From: Microbulbifer halophilus | GTDB taxonomy: Bacteria; Pseudomonadota; Gammaproteobacteria; Pseudomonadales; Cellvibrionaceae | DNA: 53,004 nucleotides | Reading direction: 5' to 3' | NCBI RefSeq assembly: GCF_026183675.1 | Contig: NZ_JAPIVK010000019.1 | Coordinates: 1 to 53,004 of the forward strand | In this document: piece after piece, positions 41,554-50,406 of the stretch | How positions within the stretch are numbered: position 1 is the first letter of the stretch | Layout of the letters: each line of letters begins with the position of its first letter | Notes under the pieces: generated by a model | Told to the model about the DNA's origin: nothing | Seen by the model: the letters and a program-made list of their open reading frames with translations, nothing else | Database searches by the model: none | Made by a program: the position numbers and the translations under genes

Positions 41554-42381
41554 TCACTCTACCCGGCGCTCTATACCGGACTGGGACATCAACCGCGTCG
41601 CCAGCTCCTCCACGGACAGCTCCGTGGCATCGAGGGAGGGTATCTGTGCCCGCCGCAGCATCTGCTCCACCTGGCGCACCTCGAATTCGCACTGCTCCCT
41701 GGAAGCGTAGCGGCTGTTGGCGCGACGCTCCTGGCGAATGCTCATCAGGCGCTTCGGGTCGATTGTGAGGCCGAACAGCTTTTCGCGAAAGGGGCGGAGT
41801 ATTTTCGGCAGGGCAGTGTTGTCCATATCCTCTTCGGTGATCGGGTAGTTGGCCGCGCGAAGACCAAACTGCAGCGCCAGGTAGAGGCAGGTGGGCGTCT
41901 TGCCGGAGCGGGAAACGCCCACGAGGATGACGTCGGCACGCTCGAACTCGCGCACGCGGCGGCCGTCATCGTTGTCCATCGCGTAGTGGACGGCCTCGAT
42001 GCGCTCACTGTAGCGGCGGTTGTCGGCAATACCGTGGGAAACGTTGACGGTCTGCGCCGGGTCGGTACCGAACAGGTTCGCCAGCGGCGTCAGGTAACTC
42101 TCGAAGACATCCAGCATCAGCGCTGAACTCTGGTGCAGTTGCCGGCGAATCTCGTCGGAGACGATACTGGTGATGATGACCGGCTGCAGCCCGGATTCCT
42201 CTGCCGCCTTTTCGATACGCCGCAGGACCTGCTGGACCCTATCCGCGGAATCCACATAGGGCAGAGTCACCTGCTCCACATGCTCGCTGCGAAACTGTGC
42301 CAGCAGGCTGTGCCCGATCGCCTCCACCGTGAGGCCGGTGCCGTCGGAAATGAAGAATGCGGTGCGTTTGTCTCTGGCCAT
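41554..42381 (-). CDS. ppsR: PEP synthetase regulatory protein (kinase and pyrophosphorylase)
   Basis: 275-aa DUF299 protein that inactivates PEP synthase by ADP-dependent phosphorylation and reactivates it by phosphorolysis. The start is MARDKRTAFFISDGTGLTVEAIGHSLLAQF, the P-loop is VGVSRSGKTPTCLYLA near residue 155, and ANYPITEEDMD follows. It is divergent from its target ppsA, the conserved arrangement. Confidence 0.96.
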   Translation of the reverse strand: MARDKRTAFFISDGTGLTVEAIGHSLLAQFRSEHVEQVTLPYVDSADRVQQVLRRIEKAAEESGLQPVIITSIVSDEIRRQLHQSSALMLDVFESYLTPLANLFGTDPAQTVNVSHGIADNRRYSERIEAVHYAMDNDDGRRVREFERADVILVGVSRSGKTPTCLYLALQFGLRAANYPITEEDMDNTALPKILRPFREKLFGLTIDPKRLMSIRQERRANSRYASREQCEFEVRQVEQMLRRAQIPSLDATELSVEELATRLMSQSGIERRVE

Positions 42382-42449
42382 GATCTGTCCGTGCCTTGTT
42401 CGGGTGCTACATGCTAAGCGGTTTTGCCGGCGGGGTCTGCCCCTGTATC

Positions 42450-42466
42450 TTGTAGAAAATTTACAA
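42450..42466. promoter_or_regulatory. Dyad in the ppsR-ppsA divergent promoter region
   Basis: TTGTA-GAAAATT-TACAA, 17 bp, in the only AT-rich part of the 173-base gap. It may be an operator for a regulator of carbon flow; the protein cannot be named. Confidence 0.4.
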
Positions 42467-42511
42467 CATATTTGGCGATTTTCCCGGGCTATTTTTTACA
42501 AAACCCATCGT

Positions 42512-42517
42512 TATAAT
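42512..42517 (+). promoter_or_regulatory. -10 box of ppsA
   Basis: TATAAT 38 bases before the ppsA start; the -35 region is poor, which fits activator-dependent expression. Confidence 0.45.
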
Positions 42518-42554
42518 CCACCGCCACACACACCTGCGAGCTGAGGGCCTACTC

Positions 42555-44918
42555 TTGACGAACTTCACCATCGAATTCGCGCAACTGGGCATGGGGGATG
42601 TCGACAAGGTCGGCGGCAAGAACGCATCACTGGGCGAGATGATCTCGTCGCTGGCTGGTGCCGGCGTCAGTGTACCCGGTGGTTTCGCCACCACCGCCGA
42701 GGCCTTCCGCGCTTTCCTTGCCCACGAGCAACTGGAACAGCGCATCGCCGAACGCCTGCTGGAACTCGATATCGACGATGTGATCGCGCTTGCCGAGGCC
42801 GGCAAAGAAATCCGCGGCTGGATCATGGACACCCCTTTCCCGCCGCAGCTGGAACAGGAGATCCGCGATGGCTATGAGGCCCTGGGCGGCGGCGATATCG
42901 CCGTGGCGGTGCGCTCATCGGCCACTGCGGAAGACCTGCCGGATGCCTCCTTCGCTGGCCAGCAGGAGACCTTCCTGAATATTCGCGGTATCGACGCCGT
43001 GCTGCAGTCAGTGAAAGAGGTGTTTGCCTCCCTGTACAACGACCGCGCCATCGCCTACCGCGTGCACACGGGCTACGCCAACGCCGGTGTGGCACTGTCC
43101 GCGGGCATTCAGCACATGGTGCGCAGCGAGACCGGTGCCGCGGGGGTCATGTTCACCCTGGATACCGAGAGTGGCTTCCGCGACGCCATCTTCGTTACCG
43201 CCGCCTTCGGCCTCGGTGAAACCGTGGTGCAGGGGGCGGTCAACCCGGACGAATTCTATCTTTACAAACCGGCCCTGAATGCCGGTCGCCCGGCGATCCT
43301 GCGCCGCAACCGCGGCAGCAAGGCGATCAAGATGGTCTACGACGAGAGCGGTGACTGTGGCCGCTCGGTCAAGACGGTGCCGGTACCGGACGAGGACCGC
43401 CTGGGTTTTGCCCTGAACGACGAGGAGCTGGCCAACCTGGCCATCCAGGCCTGCAAGATCGAGGAACACTACGGCCGGCCGATGGATATCGAGTGGGCCA
43501 AAGACGGCGATACCGGCGAGCTGTTTATTGTCCAGGCGCGTCCGGAGACGGTGCGCTCCCGCGATGCCGGTACCAGTATCGAGCGCTTCCACCTGCACGA
43601 GCGTGGCGAGGTGCTCTGCGAGGGCCGTGCCATCGGCCAGCGCATCGGCGCCGGCAAGGTGCGCGTACTCGAATCCGTCGACGACATGGCGGCGATGCAG
43701 GACGGCGAGGTGCTGGTAACCGACATGACCGACCCGGACTGGGAGCCGGTGCTGAAGAAGGCCAGTGCCATCGTCACCAACCGCGGCGGCCGTACCTGCC
43801 ACGCGGCCATCATCGCCCGCGAGCTGGGGATCCCGGCGGTGGTGGGCTGTGGCAATGCCACCGAGCTGCTGCACAGCGGCACCCCGGTGACCGTGTCCTG
43901 CTCCGAGGGGGATACCGGTTCCGTGATGGCCGGCGAGCTCAATTTCGAGCGCGAGGAAACGGAAGTCAGCGATATGCCGGAACTGCCGTTCAAGATCATG
44001 CTGAACGTCGGCAACCCGGACCGCGCCTTCGCCTTCAGTCATATCCCCAACCAGGGTGTCGGCCTGGCGCGGCTGGAATTTATTCTCAACCGGATGATCG
44101 GCATTCACCCCAAGGCGTTGCTGGAACTGGAGAAGCTGCCGGATGACCTGCAGCAGAATATCCGCGAGCGCATCGGCGGTTACGCATCGCCGGAAGACTT
44201 CATCGTCGAGAAACTGGTGGAGGGCATCTCCACCCTGGCCGCCGCTTTCGCGCCCAATCGCGTGATCGTGCGACTCTCGGATTTCAAATCGAACGAGTAT
44301 GCGCACCTGGTGGGCGGCCATCTGTACGAACCCAGTGAAGAGAATCCGATGCTCGGTTTCCGCGGTGCGTCCCGGTATCGCTCCGCCGACTTTCGCGAGT
44401 GTTTCGCGCTGGAGTGTCGCGCACTGAAGAAAGTGCGCGACGAAATGGGCCTCGACAATGTCGAGATCATGGTGCCCTTCGTGCGCACTCCGGAGGAGGC
44501 CGAGGATGTGGTCGGGTTGCTGGCCGACAACGGGCTGGTGCGCGGCGAGGGTGGCCTGAAAGTGATCATGATGTGCGAGCTGCCGTCCAACGCGCTGCTG
44601 GCGGAGGAATTCCTGCAGCACTTCGACGGTTTCTCCATCGGCTCCAACGACCTGACCCAGCTGACCCTGGGCCTGGATCGGGATTCCGGCCTGGTGGCGG
44701 ACCTCTTCGACGAGCGCAACCCGGCCGTCAAGGCCTTGCTGTCTCAAGCCATCCGGGCCTGCAAGAAAGCCGGCAAGTATGTGGGCATCTGCGGCCAGGG
44801 GCCGTCGGACCACAAGGACTTTGCCCGCTGGCTGATGGACGAAGGAATAGACAGTGTTTCACTGAACCCGGATACGGCAGTGGATACATGGCTGTTCCTC
44901 GCCAATGAAGAAGCCTGA
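42555..44918 (+). CDS. ppsA: Phosphoenolpyruvate synthase
   Basis: 787-aa enzyme that converts pyruvate, ATP and water to PEP, AMP and phosphate for gluconeogenesis. The N-terminal ATP-grasp domain has [14 protein letters not shown] and [25 protein letters not shown]; the phosphohistidine domain has [21 protein letters not shown] with the catalytic His; the C-terminal TIM barrel has [45 protein letters not shown] and the Cys of [10 protein letters not shown]. The start is a TTG at 42555, matching the family N-terminus. It is controlled by the divergent ppsR product. Confidence 0.97.
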   Translation: MTNFTIEFAQLGMGDVDKVGGKNASLGEMISSLAGAGVSVPGGFATTAEAFRAFLAHEQLEQRIAERLLELDIDDVIALAEAGKEIRGWIMDTPFPPQLEQEIRDGYEALGGGDIAVAVRSSATAEDLPDASFAGQQETFLNIRGIDAVLQSVKEVFASLYNDRAIAYRVHTGYANAGVALSAGIQHMVRSETGAAGVMFTLDTESGFRDAIFVTAAFGLGETVVQGAVNPDEFYLYKPALNAGRPAILRRNRGSKAIKMVYDESGDCGRSVKTVPVPDEDRLGFALNDEELANLAIQACKIEEHYGRPMDIEWAKDGDTGELFIVQARPETVRSRDAGTSIERFHLHERGEVLCEGRAIGQRIGAGKVRVLESVDDMAAMQDGEVLVTDMTDPDWEPVLKKASAIVTNRGGRTCHAAIIARELGIPAVVGCGNATELLHSGTPVTVSCSEGDTGSVMAGELNFEREETEVSDMPELPFKIMLNVGNPDRAFAFSHIPNQGVGLARLEFILNRMIGIHPKALLELEKLPDDLQQNIRERIGGYASPEDFIVEKLVEGISTLAAAFAPNRVIVRLSDFKSNEYAHLVGGHLYEPSEENPMLGFRGASRYRSADFRECFALECRALKKVRDEMGLDNVEIMVPFVRTPEEAEDVVGLLADNGLVRGEGGLKVIMMCELPSNALLAEEFLQHFDGFSIGSNDLTQLTLGLDRDSGLVADLFDERNPAVKALLSQAIRACKKAGKYVGICGQGPSDHKDFARWLMDEGIDSVSLNPDTAVDTWLFLANEEA

Positions 44919-44928
44919 TTTACTCCTT

Positions 44929-44955
44929 TAAAGCGGCCCTCGAGGCCGCTTTTTC
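44929..44955 (+). terminator. Intrinsic terminator after ppsA
   Basis: AAGCGGCC-loop-GGCCGCTT stem followed by T residues. Confidence 0.88.
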
Positions 44956-45309
44956 AATCCCGTTTCTCCCCGCTAAAAACCGGCGATTTCCTGGTCTGTT
45001 GTTTCGTCGGTAAACCGATTTTGGTCAATTTTTTCCTGCCATTTCCCTGGTCGTTCCGGCCGCATCACCCTATGTTCAATCCCCACTCCGATAACACCGC
45101 TGGCGTAGAGAATGATTCAATCTAACCAATCGCAGCGCCCTCAATAAAATCCGAATAGTCCTAAAGCAATGCTCGGTTGGAAAACAGTGTTGCATACATT
45201 ACCCGAACGGAATCGGGCACGACTTGTGATTCGAAGGAGACGAGATTAAGGACGCACAGAGCCGAACTGTGTAGTCGGCAATATCGAGACCAAGTGAGTG
45301 AGGTGCACC
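44956..45309. other. Intergenic region before the L,D-transpeptidase gene
   Basis: About 350 bases with no recognised gene. A GAAGGAGACGAG stretch near 45233-45244 looks like a ribosome site but is followed by no start codon at a useful distance. I see no convincing promoter pair. The true leader of the transpeptidase probably starts here. Confidence 0.5.
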
Positions 45310-45882
45310 ATGTATGCAAACAGACGAAACTGGAATCCGATACTCTATGCCAGTCTGATACTGTTCCTCTGCACATTCCTGGCAGTACCGTCGAGCTGGG
45401 CGCATTCCCGCGGTGTCAACTGGTTTGATGATCGCGCCGCGGCGAGCTCTTCGGGGCCGGCCAAGATAAAAATTTCGCTGAACGAACAGCGCGCCTATTT
45501 TTACAAGGGCAACAAGATTGTCGGTATTTCCAAAGTTTCGTCCGGCAAGAAGGGATTCAGCACCAGCCCCGGCCATTTTCGCGTGTTGTCGAAGCATCCC
45601 CGTCATCGCTCGTCGATTTACGGCAGCTTTGTAGACCGGCGTACCGGCCGTGTGGTGAAAGCCAATGTCAACACGCGCAAGCACCGCCGTCCGCCGGGAA
45701 CCTACTATCGCGGGGCCAAGATGCACAACTATATCCGTTTCAACGGCGGTATCGGCCTGCACGCATCCGGCCATGTGCCCGATTATCCCGCATCCCACGG
45801 CTGTGTGCGCATGCCGCCGCATATGGCACAGAAGTTTTTCCGCCATGTGCGCGTGGGTACCCCGGTGCGTGTTACCTGGTAG
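45310..45882 (+). CDS. L,D-transpeptidase (YkuD domain)
   Basis: 190-aa exported protein. The signal sequence or anchor is NPILYASLILFLCTFLAVPSSWA (about residues 10-33). The YkuD domain starts KIKISLNEQRAYFYKGNKIVGISKVSSGK, and the active site is HASGHVPDYPASHGCVRM with the catalytic Cys in SHGCVRM near residue 170. These enzymes cross-link peptidoglycan or attach proteins to it in the periplasm. GAGGTG lies eight bases before the ATG. Monocistronic. Confidence 0.9.
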   Translation: MYANRRNWNPILYASLILFLCTFLAVPSSWAHSRGVNWFDDRAAASSSGPAKIKISLNEQRAYFYKGNKIVGISKVSSGKKGFSTSPGHFRVLSKHPRHRSSIYGSFVDRRTGRVVKANVNTRKHRRPPGTYYRGAKMHNYIRFNGGIGLHASGHVPDYPASHGCVRMPPHMAQKFFRHVRVGTPVRVTW

Positions 45883-46025
45883 GAATCTGCCGGCAAGGGA
45901 CTGCCCCTGACCCTGCCGCAGCATATCCATCGAGATAATACCCGGTATTTCCCCCATGTGCTGCAAATGCCCCCGCCAACCACTATCATCGCCCACAGCA
46001 ATTCATCAATCGCTTTGGGGGAACC

Positions 46026-46505
46026 ATGTCGATTTCCACTCCGGATCTCTGCGACGAGTACACCGATCTTGTGCAGGTTGTCGAGCCGATGTTCGTGAAC
46101 TACGGCGGACGCGAAGCGTTTGGCGGACAGATCGTGACGATCAAATGCTTTGAGGACAACTCCCTTGTCCGCGAGCTGGTGGCAGAGCGGGGCAGTGGCA
46201 AGGTGCTGGTGGTGGATGCCGGCGCTTCCATGCGGCGGGCCTGCCTGGGAGACCAGTTGGCTGAGAAAGCCTGTGCCAACGGCTGGGAAGGCATCCTGAT
46301 GTACGGCTGCATTCGCGATGTGGACCAGATTTATGAGCTACAGTTAGGAGTACAGGCCCTGGGCAGCCACCCGATGAAAACCGACAAGAAAGGAATCGGC
46401 GAACGCGAAATCGCCGTCACCTTTGGCGGAGTCACATTCAGGCCTGGCGAATACCTCTACGCAGACAACAACGGCGCGATCGTCTCGCCCCGGCCCCTGA
46501 TCTGA
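46026..46505 (+). CDS. rraA: RraA, regulator of ribonuclease E activity
   Basis: 159-aa RraA/MenG-fold protein. E. coli RraA binds RNase E and inhibits it. Conserved blocks are [69 protein letters not shown] and [29 protein letters not shown] precedes the ATG. Its target, rne, is at the start of the window. Confidence 0.95.
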   Translation: MSISTPDLCDEYTDLVQVVEPMFVNYGGREAFGGQIVTIKCFEDNSLVRELVAERGSGKVLVVDAGASMRRACLGDQLAEKACANGWEGILMYGCIRDVDQIYELQLGVQALGSHPMKTDKKGIGEREIAVTFGGVTFRPGEYLYADNNGAIVSPRPLI

Positions 46506-46552
46506 CTTCGGCGGGCCGCGAAGCGGCGCCGGAACAGGTTAATGAGTTCAAG

Positions 46553-47395
46553 TTGGTAGTATCGGAATCACTCGTATACGGGCTGGTCCTGCTTTCGGCC
46601 CTCGCCCACGCTACATGGAATGCGGTGGTCAAGCATAGTGCAGAGGGCTTCCTGCAGCTGGCCATGATTCGCAGCGTCGGCCTTCTGCTGGGCACACTGC
46701 TGGCCGTTCAATTGCCATTGCCGGATCCTGCGGCGCTGGGCTACCTGGCGGGCGGCGCGCTTTTCCAGTATCTCTACTTTTTCCTGTTGTCCCGCAGCTA
46801 CCGTGCGCTCGACTACGGCACGGCCTATCCCATTGCGCGCGGTGTTACCCCACTGCTGGTGGCCACTGCCGCGCTGCTCTTCCTCGACGAATCCCTGCGC
46901 CCACTACAGCTGACCGGAGTGTTGCTGGTGACCTGCGGAATATTTGCGTTGGTCATGAAGGAGTTGCGGGTGTCCCACAGCGGTATCCTGTTGTCCCTCG
47001 GCACCGGTGTCGCAATTACCGGTTATACTACCCTGGGGGCCGCTGGTGTACGTGCCGTCGGCAATCCGCTGAGCTTTGTCGCCTGGCTCGAGATTCTGTC
47101 CGGCCTGGGGATCCTGCTGGCGGTGCTGCTTACCCAGCCGGTGCGCGGTTTCACCTTTGCCCGCACCAACCTGTTGCGCAGCTCGGCCTCCGGGATACTC
47201 GCGAGCAGTGGTTTCGGGGTGGCACTCTGGGCTACATCGGTGATGCCGGTAGCGGCGGTGGCGGCGACGCGCGAAACCAGTATTCTGTTTGCCTCGGTTA
47301 TCTCCGTGTACGTCCTCAACGAGCGCTTTTCCGTACGCAGGGTAATTGCCGCGTTGATCATTTTTGCCGGTGTCGGGGCACTGGCACTGGCCTGA
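46553..47395 (+). CDS. EamA/DMT-family transporter
   Basis: 280-aa inner-membrane protein with about ten transmembrane segments in two EamA repeats. The second repeat begins near residue 140 (SGILLSLGTGVAITGYTTLGAAGVRAVG) and ends AVAATRETSILFASVISVYVLNERFSVRRVIAALIIFAGVGALALA. It probably exports a metabolite; the substrate is unknown. The start is a TTG at 46553 with a poor ribosome site, and no in-frame ATG is available. Its 3' end recurs, decayed, at 47945-48049. Confidence 0.85.
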   Translation: MVVSESLVYGLVLLSALAHATWNAVVKHSAEGFLQLAMIRSVGLLLGTLLAVQLPLPDPAALGYLAGGALFQYLYFFLLSRSYRALDYGTAYPIARGVTPLLVATAALLFLDESLRPLQLTGVLLVTCGIFALVMKELRVSHSGILLSLGTGVAITGYTTLGAAGVRAVGNPLSFVAWLEILSGLGILLAVLLTQPVRGFTFARTNLLRSSASGILASSGFGVALWATSVMPVAAVAATRETSILFASVISVYVLNERFSVRRVIAALIIFAGVGALALA

Positions 47396-47436
47396 GGCGG
47401 TGGAAACTCACGATCAACTATCGGGAAGTCAGCAAC

Positions 47437-47886
47437 ATGTTCAAGCTAAACCGGACCTTTCTCGCAGCTCTGTGCATCGGCCTGTCGGGGATTGCGGCCG
47501 CGCAAGCTCAATCGACTGAAGAAATGAACGCAACCCTGGATGATCTGTTCGGTGATCATGCGCCGTATCATGCATTCTTTGAAAAACTGAAGAAGGCTGT
47601 TGCTGAAAACGACAAGAAGGCCGTCGCTGCCATGGTTGACTATCCCTTTAAGGCCCGGATTGATGACAGGGCGGTTACCATCAGGGATGCGGCCCATTTC
47701 GTGGAGGACTACGACAAGGTCTTCACGTCCAAGGTCAGGAAAGCCGTTTCCAGTCAGACCTACCCGAACCTGTTTGCCAACTGGCAGGGCGTGATGATTG
47801 GCGATGGAGAAATCTGGTTCGGTGGCATCTGCAGCGACGAGACATGCAAGCAGCAGACAGTCAGGATCACCGCCGTCAACGACTAA
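47437..47886 (+). CDS. Secreted hypothetical protein
   Basis: 149-aa protein with a signal peptide (KLNRTFLAALCIGLSGIAAAQA, cleavage near residue 24). The mature part (DDLFGDHAPYHAFFEKLKKAVAENDKKAVAAMVDYPFKARIDD ... TYPNLFANWQGVMIGDGEIWFGGIC) has a two-Cys C-terminus (GGICSDETC) that may form a disulfide. It resembles small periplasmic proteins of NTF2-like fold, but I do not recognise the family. It lies between the EamA gene and a copy of that gene's 3' end. Confidence 0.75.
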   Translation: MFKLNRTFLAALCIGLSGIAAAQAQSTEEMNATLDDLFGDHAPYHAFFEKLKKAVAENDKKAVAAMVDYPFKARIDDRAVTIRDAAHFVEDYDKVFTSKVRKAVSSQTYPNLFANWQGVMIGDGEIWFGGICSDETCKQQTVRITAVND

Positions 47887-47944
47887 CCCGGATATGTCGC
47901 CAGGGGCAGCGATGATCGCGCCGAGATCTGTGTGTTCAGCGCAT

Positions 47945-48049
47945 TTTGGCGGCCTCATTGGTATATGTCCTCGACGAGTGTTTCCCATACGCGGGATGAT
48001 TGTGGCGCTGATTACCTTTGCCGGTATCGGGGCGCTGGCACTCGACTGA
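47945..48049 (+). pseudogene. Decayed duplicate of the 3' end of the EamA transporter gene
   Basis: The last 90 or so bases match the 3' end of the gene at 46553-47395: GTATATGTCCTCGACGAG matches GTGTACGTCCTCAACGAG, and ATTACCTTTGCCGGTATCGG matches ATCATTTTTGCCGGTGTCGG, ending GCACTCGACTGA versus GCACTGGCCTGA. A one-base loss in a T-run (TTTT to TTT near 47978) shifts the frame. It is a remnant of a paralogue or of a local duplication that bracketed the gene at 47437. Confidence 0.8.
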
Positions 48050-48141
48050 AATCCTCGCCTATGATTGGATGCTGATAGCCGTTTCGAGCCGCTGGCGTGT
48101 AGTACTACGCGCCGCGACACTATCCTGTTTGGAAGGTAAGA

Positions 48142-50373
48142 ATGAGCGACCTGCGCAAGAAGTGGATCACCCGCCCGCTGTTGAATCTGATCAGAAAGGT
48201 ACTGCCGCCAATTTCCGATACCGAGCGCGAGGCCATGGAGGCCGGTGAAGTCTGGTGGGATGCCCAGTTGCTGTCCGGCAAGCCGGACTGGGAGCAGCTG
48301 CTCAGTATGGGGCCGCCCAAGCTGACGGACGAGGAACAGGCTTTCCTGGATGGTCCGGTGGAGGAACTCTGCCGTATGGTGGACGACTGGAAGATCAGTT
48401 TCGAGACCCACGATCTGCCGGAGGAAGTCTGGGACTTCATCAAGAAAGAGCGCTTCTTCGGCATCATCATCCCGAAAGAATACGGCGGCCTGGGTTTCTC
48501 TCCCACGGCACACGCGGAGATCGTCACCAAGATCTCCACCCGCAGCACCACTGTCGGCGTAACCGTGATGGTGCCCAACTCCCTGGGCCCGGGTGAACTG
48601 CTGATGGCCCACGGTACCGAAGAGCAGAAGGACTACTACCTGCCGCGCCTGGCGGATGGTAGCGAGATCCCCTGTTTCGGCCTCACCAGCCCCGAGGCCG
48701 GCTCCGACGCCGCTTCCATGGTGGACAGGGGCGTGGTCTGCTACGGCGAATACAAGGGTGAGAAAACCCTCGGTATGCGCGTCAACTGGCACAAGCGATA
48801 TATCACCCTGGGGCCGGTGGCCACCATCCTCGGCCTCGCCTTCAAGCTTTACGATCCGGACCGTATTCTCGGCGACGAAGAGGAGCTCGGCATCACCGTC
48901 GCCCTGGTGCCCACCGATACAGAGGGTGTCACCATCGGCCAGCGGCACCTGGCGGCGCTGCAGGCATTCATGAACGGCCCCAACTGGGGCAAGGACGTGT
49001 TCGTGCCCATGGAGTGGGTCATCGGTGGCCGGGAGAATGTCGGCCGGGGTTGGCATATGCTGATGAGCGCGCTGGCGGCGGGTCGCGGTATTTCACTGCC
49101 GTCGCTGTCCACCGGCGGCGCCAAGATGGCAGCGCGCACCACCGGGGCCTACGCCCGCATTCGCGAGCAGTTCAGTATTCCCATCGGAAAATTCGAGGGC
49201 GTGCAGCGGCGCCTGGCGGAAATCGCCGGTATCGCCTATGTCCTCGACAGCGCCCACAAGGCCACCACCCGCGCCCTGGACGAGGGGCTCAAACCGGCGG
49301 TGATATCCGCCATCATGAAGGCCCACGCCACCAATGGCCTGCGCCAGGCGGTCAATGATGCCATGGACATTCACGCCGGCAAGGCGGTAATCGACGGGCC
49401 GCTCAACTACCTGGGCAATGTCTACCGCGCGGTACCGGTGGCCATTACCGTCGAGGGCGCCAATATCCTGACTCGCAGCTTGATGATCTTTGGCCAGGGC
49501 GCCATTCGCTGCCACCCCTATCTGCTCGACGAGATGATGGCGGCGGAAAACGATGATGAAGAAGCCGGGGTGGATACGCTGGACAAGCTGCTGCCGAAAC
49601 ATATCTGGTTTCAGATCAAGACGTTCCTGCGCGGCGTCTTTCACGGCTGGACCGTGGGGCTCTTTGCCAGCAGTCCGCGCGGCGTGGGCAAGGCGGCCAA
49701 ATACTACCGCCAGCTCAACCGTTACTCAGCCATCCTCACCCTCACCACCGAGGTAGCGCTGTTGACACTGGGGGGGGAACTGAAACGCAAGGAGATGATC
49801 TCCGCGCGCCTGGGCGACGTGCTCAGCGAGCTCTACCTGCTCAGTTGTACCCTGAAACGATTCAAGGACGACGGCAGCCCGAAGGAGGACCGACCTCTGC
49901 TTGAGTTCGCCATGCGTGCCGGCCTGCACAATATCGAAGTCAGCCTGCTGGAGGTGTTCCAGAACTTCCCCATCCGTTTCGTCGGCCAACTGCTGCATTT
50001 CTTCACCATGCCCTGGGGACACAGTATCCACACCGCCTCCGACCGCCAGTCGAGAGCCTGCGCCGACCTGCTGATGACACCGTCGGACACCCGCGACCGC
50101 CTGACCAGGGGCGTTTTCCTCGGCAACCCGGGCGACGGCGTCGACCTGGTGGAGCAGGCCTTCAGCAAGGTCTGCGATACCGAGGAGGCGCGGGACAAGA
50201 TGAAGCGCGGTGGCATCCGTATGTTCAGCCGCAAGACCGTGGACGAGGCGCTGGAGAAAAAACTGATCAGCGAAGAGGAAGCCGACAGGCTGGGCGAGGC
50301 GGCCGACGCAGTGGATATGGCGATCCAGGTGGACCACTTCGAGTTCGATGAGCTGGCCGGGAACAGAAAGTAA
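48142..50373 (+). CDS. fadE: Acyl-CoA dehydrogenase FadE
   Basis: 743-aa flavoenzyme that carries out the first step of fatty-acid beta-oxidation. After an N-terminal segment (WITRPLLNLIRKVLPPISDTEREAMEAG) the dehydrogenase core has FIKKERFFGIIIPKEYGGLGFS, CFGLTSPEAGSDAASM, RTTGAYARIREQFSIPIGKFEGVQ and VEGANILTRSLMIFGQGA with the catalytic Glu. A 250-residue FadE-type C-terminal domain follows (DUF1974). It is shorter than E. coli FadE (814 aa) because the N-terminal membrane segments are missing. GGAAGG precedes the ATG. The next gene begins 33 bases downstream. Confidence 0.95.
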   Translation: MSDLRKKWITRPLLNLIRKVLPPISDTEREAMEAGEVWWDAQLLSGKPDWEQLLSMGPPKLTDEEQAFLDGPVEELCRMVDDWKISFETHDLPEEVWDFIKKERFFGIIIPKEYGGLGFSPTAHAEIVTKISTRSTTVGVTVMVPNSLGPGELLMAHGTEEQKDYYLPRLADGSEIPCFGLTSPEAGSDAASMVDRGVVCYGEYKGEKTLGMRVNWHKRYITLGPVATILGLAFKLYDPDRILGDEEELGITVALVPTDTEGVTIGQRHLAALQAFMNGPNWGKDVFVPMEWVIGGRENVGRGWHMLMSALAAGRGISLPSLSTGGAKMAARTTGAYARIREQFSIPIGKFEGVQRRLAEIAGIAYVLDSAHKATTRALDEGLKPAVISAIMKAHATNGLRQAVNDAMDIHAGKAVIDGPLNYLGNVYRAVPVAITVEGANILTRSLMIFGQGAIRCHPYLLDEMMAAENDDEEAGVDTLDKLLPKHIWFQIKTFLRGVFHGWTVGLFASSPRGVGKAAKYYRQLNRYSAILTLTTEVALLTLGGELKRKEMISARLGDVLSELYLLSCTLKRFKDDGSPKEDRPLLEFAMRAGLHNIEVSLLEVFQNFPIRFVGQLLHFFTMPWGHSIHTASDRQSRACADLLMTPSDTRDRLTRGVFLGNPGDGVDLVEQAFSKVCDTEEARDKMKRGGIRMFSRKTVDEALEKKLISEEEADRLGEAADAVDMAIQVDHFEFDELAGNRK

Positions 50374-50406
50374 CCTGTTTCAGCGCAAGTCGGGGAATAT
50401 CAGCAG

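Noticed and set aside
43008..44813. 601-codon minus frame
   Set aside because: Shadow of ppsA.
47798..48049. 83-codon plus frame ending in FAGIGALALD
   Set aside because: It joins an out-of-frame part of the secreted-protein gene to the frameshifted EamA remnant, so it is not a gene.
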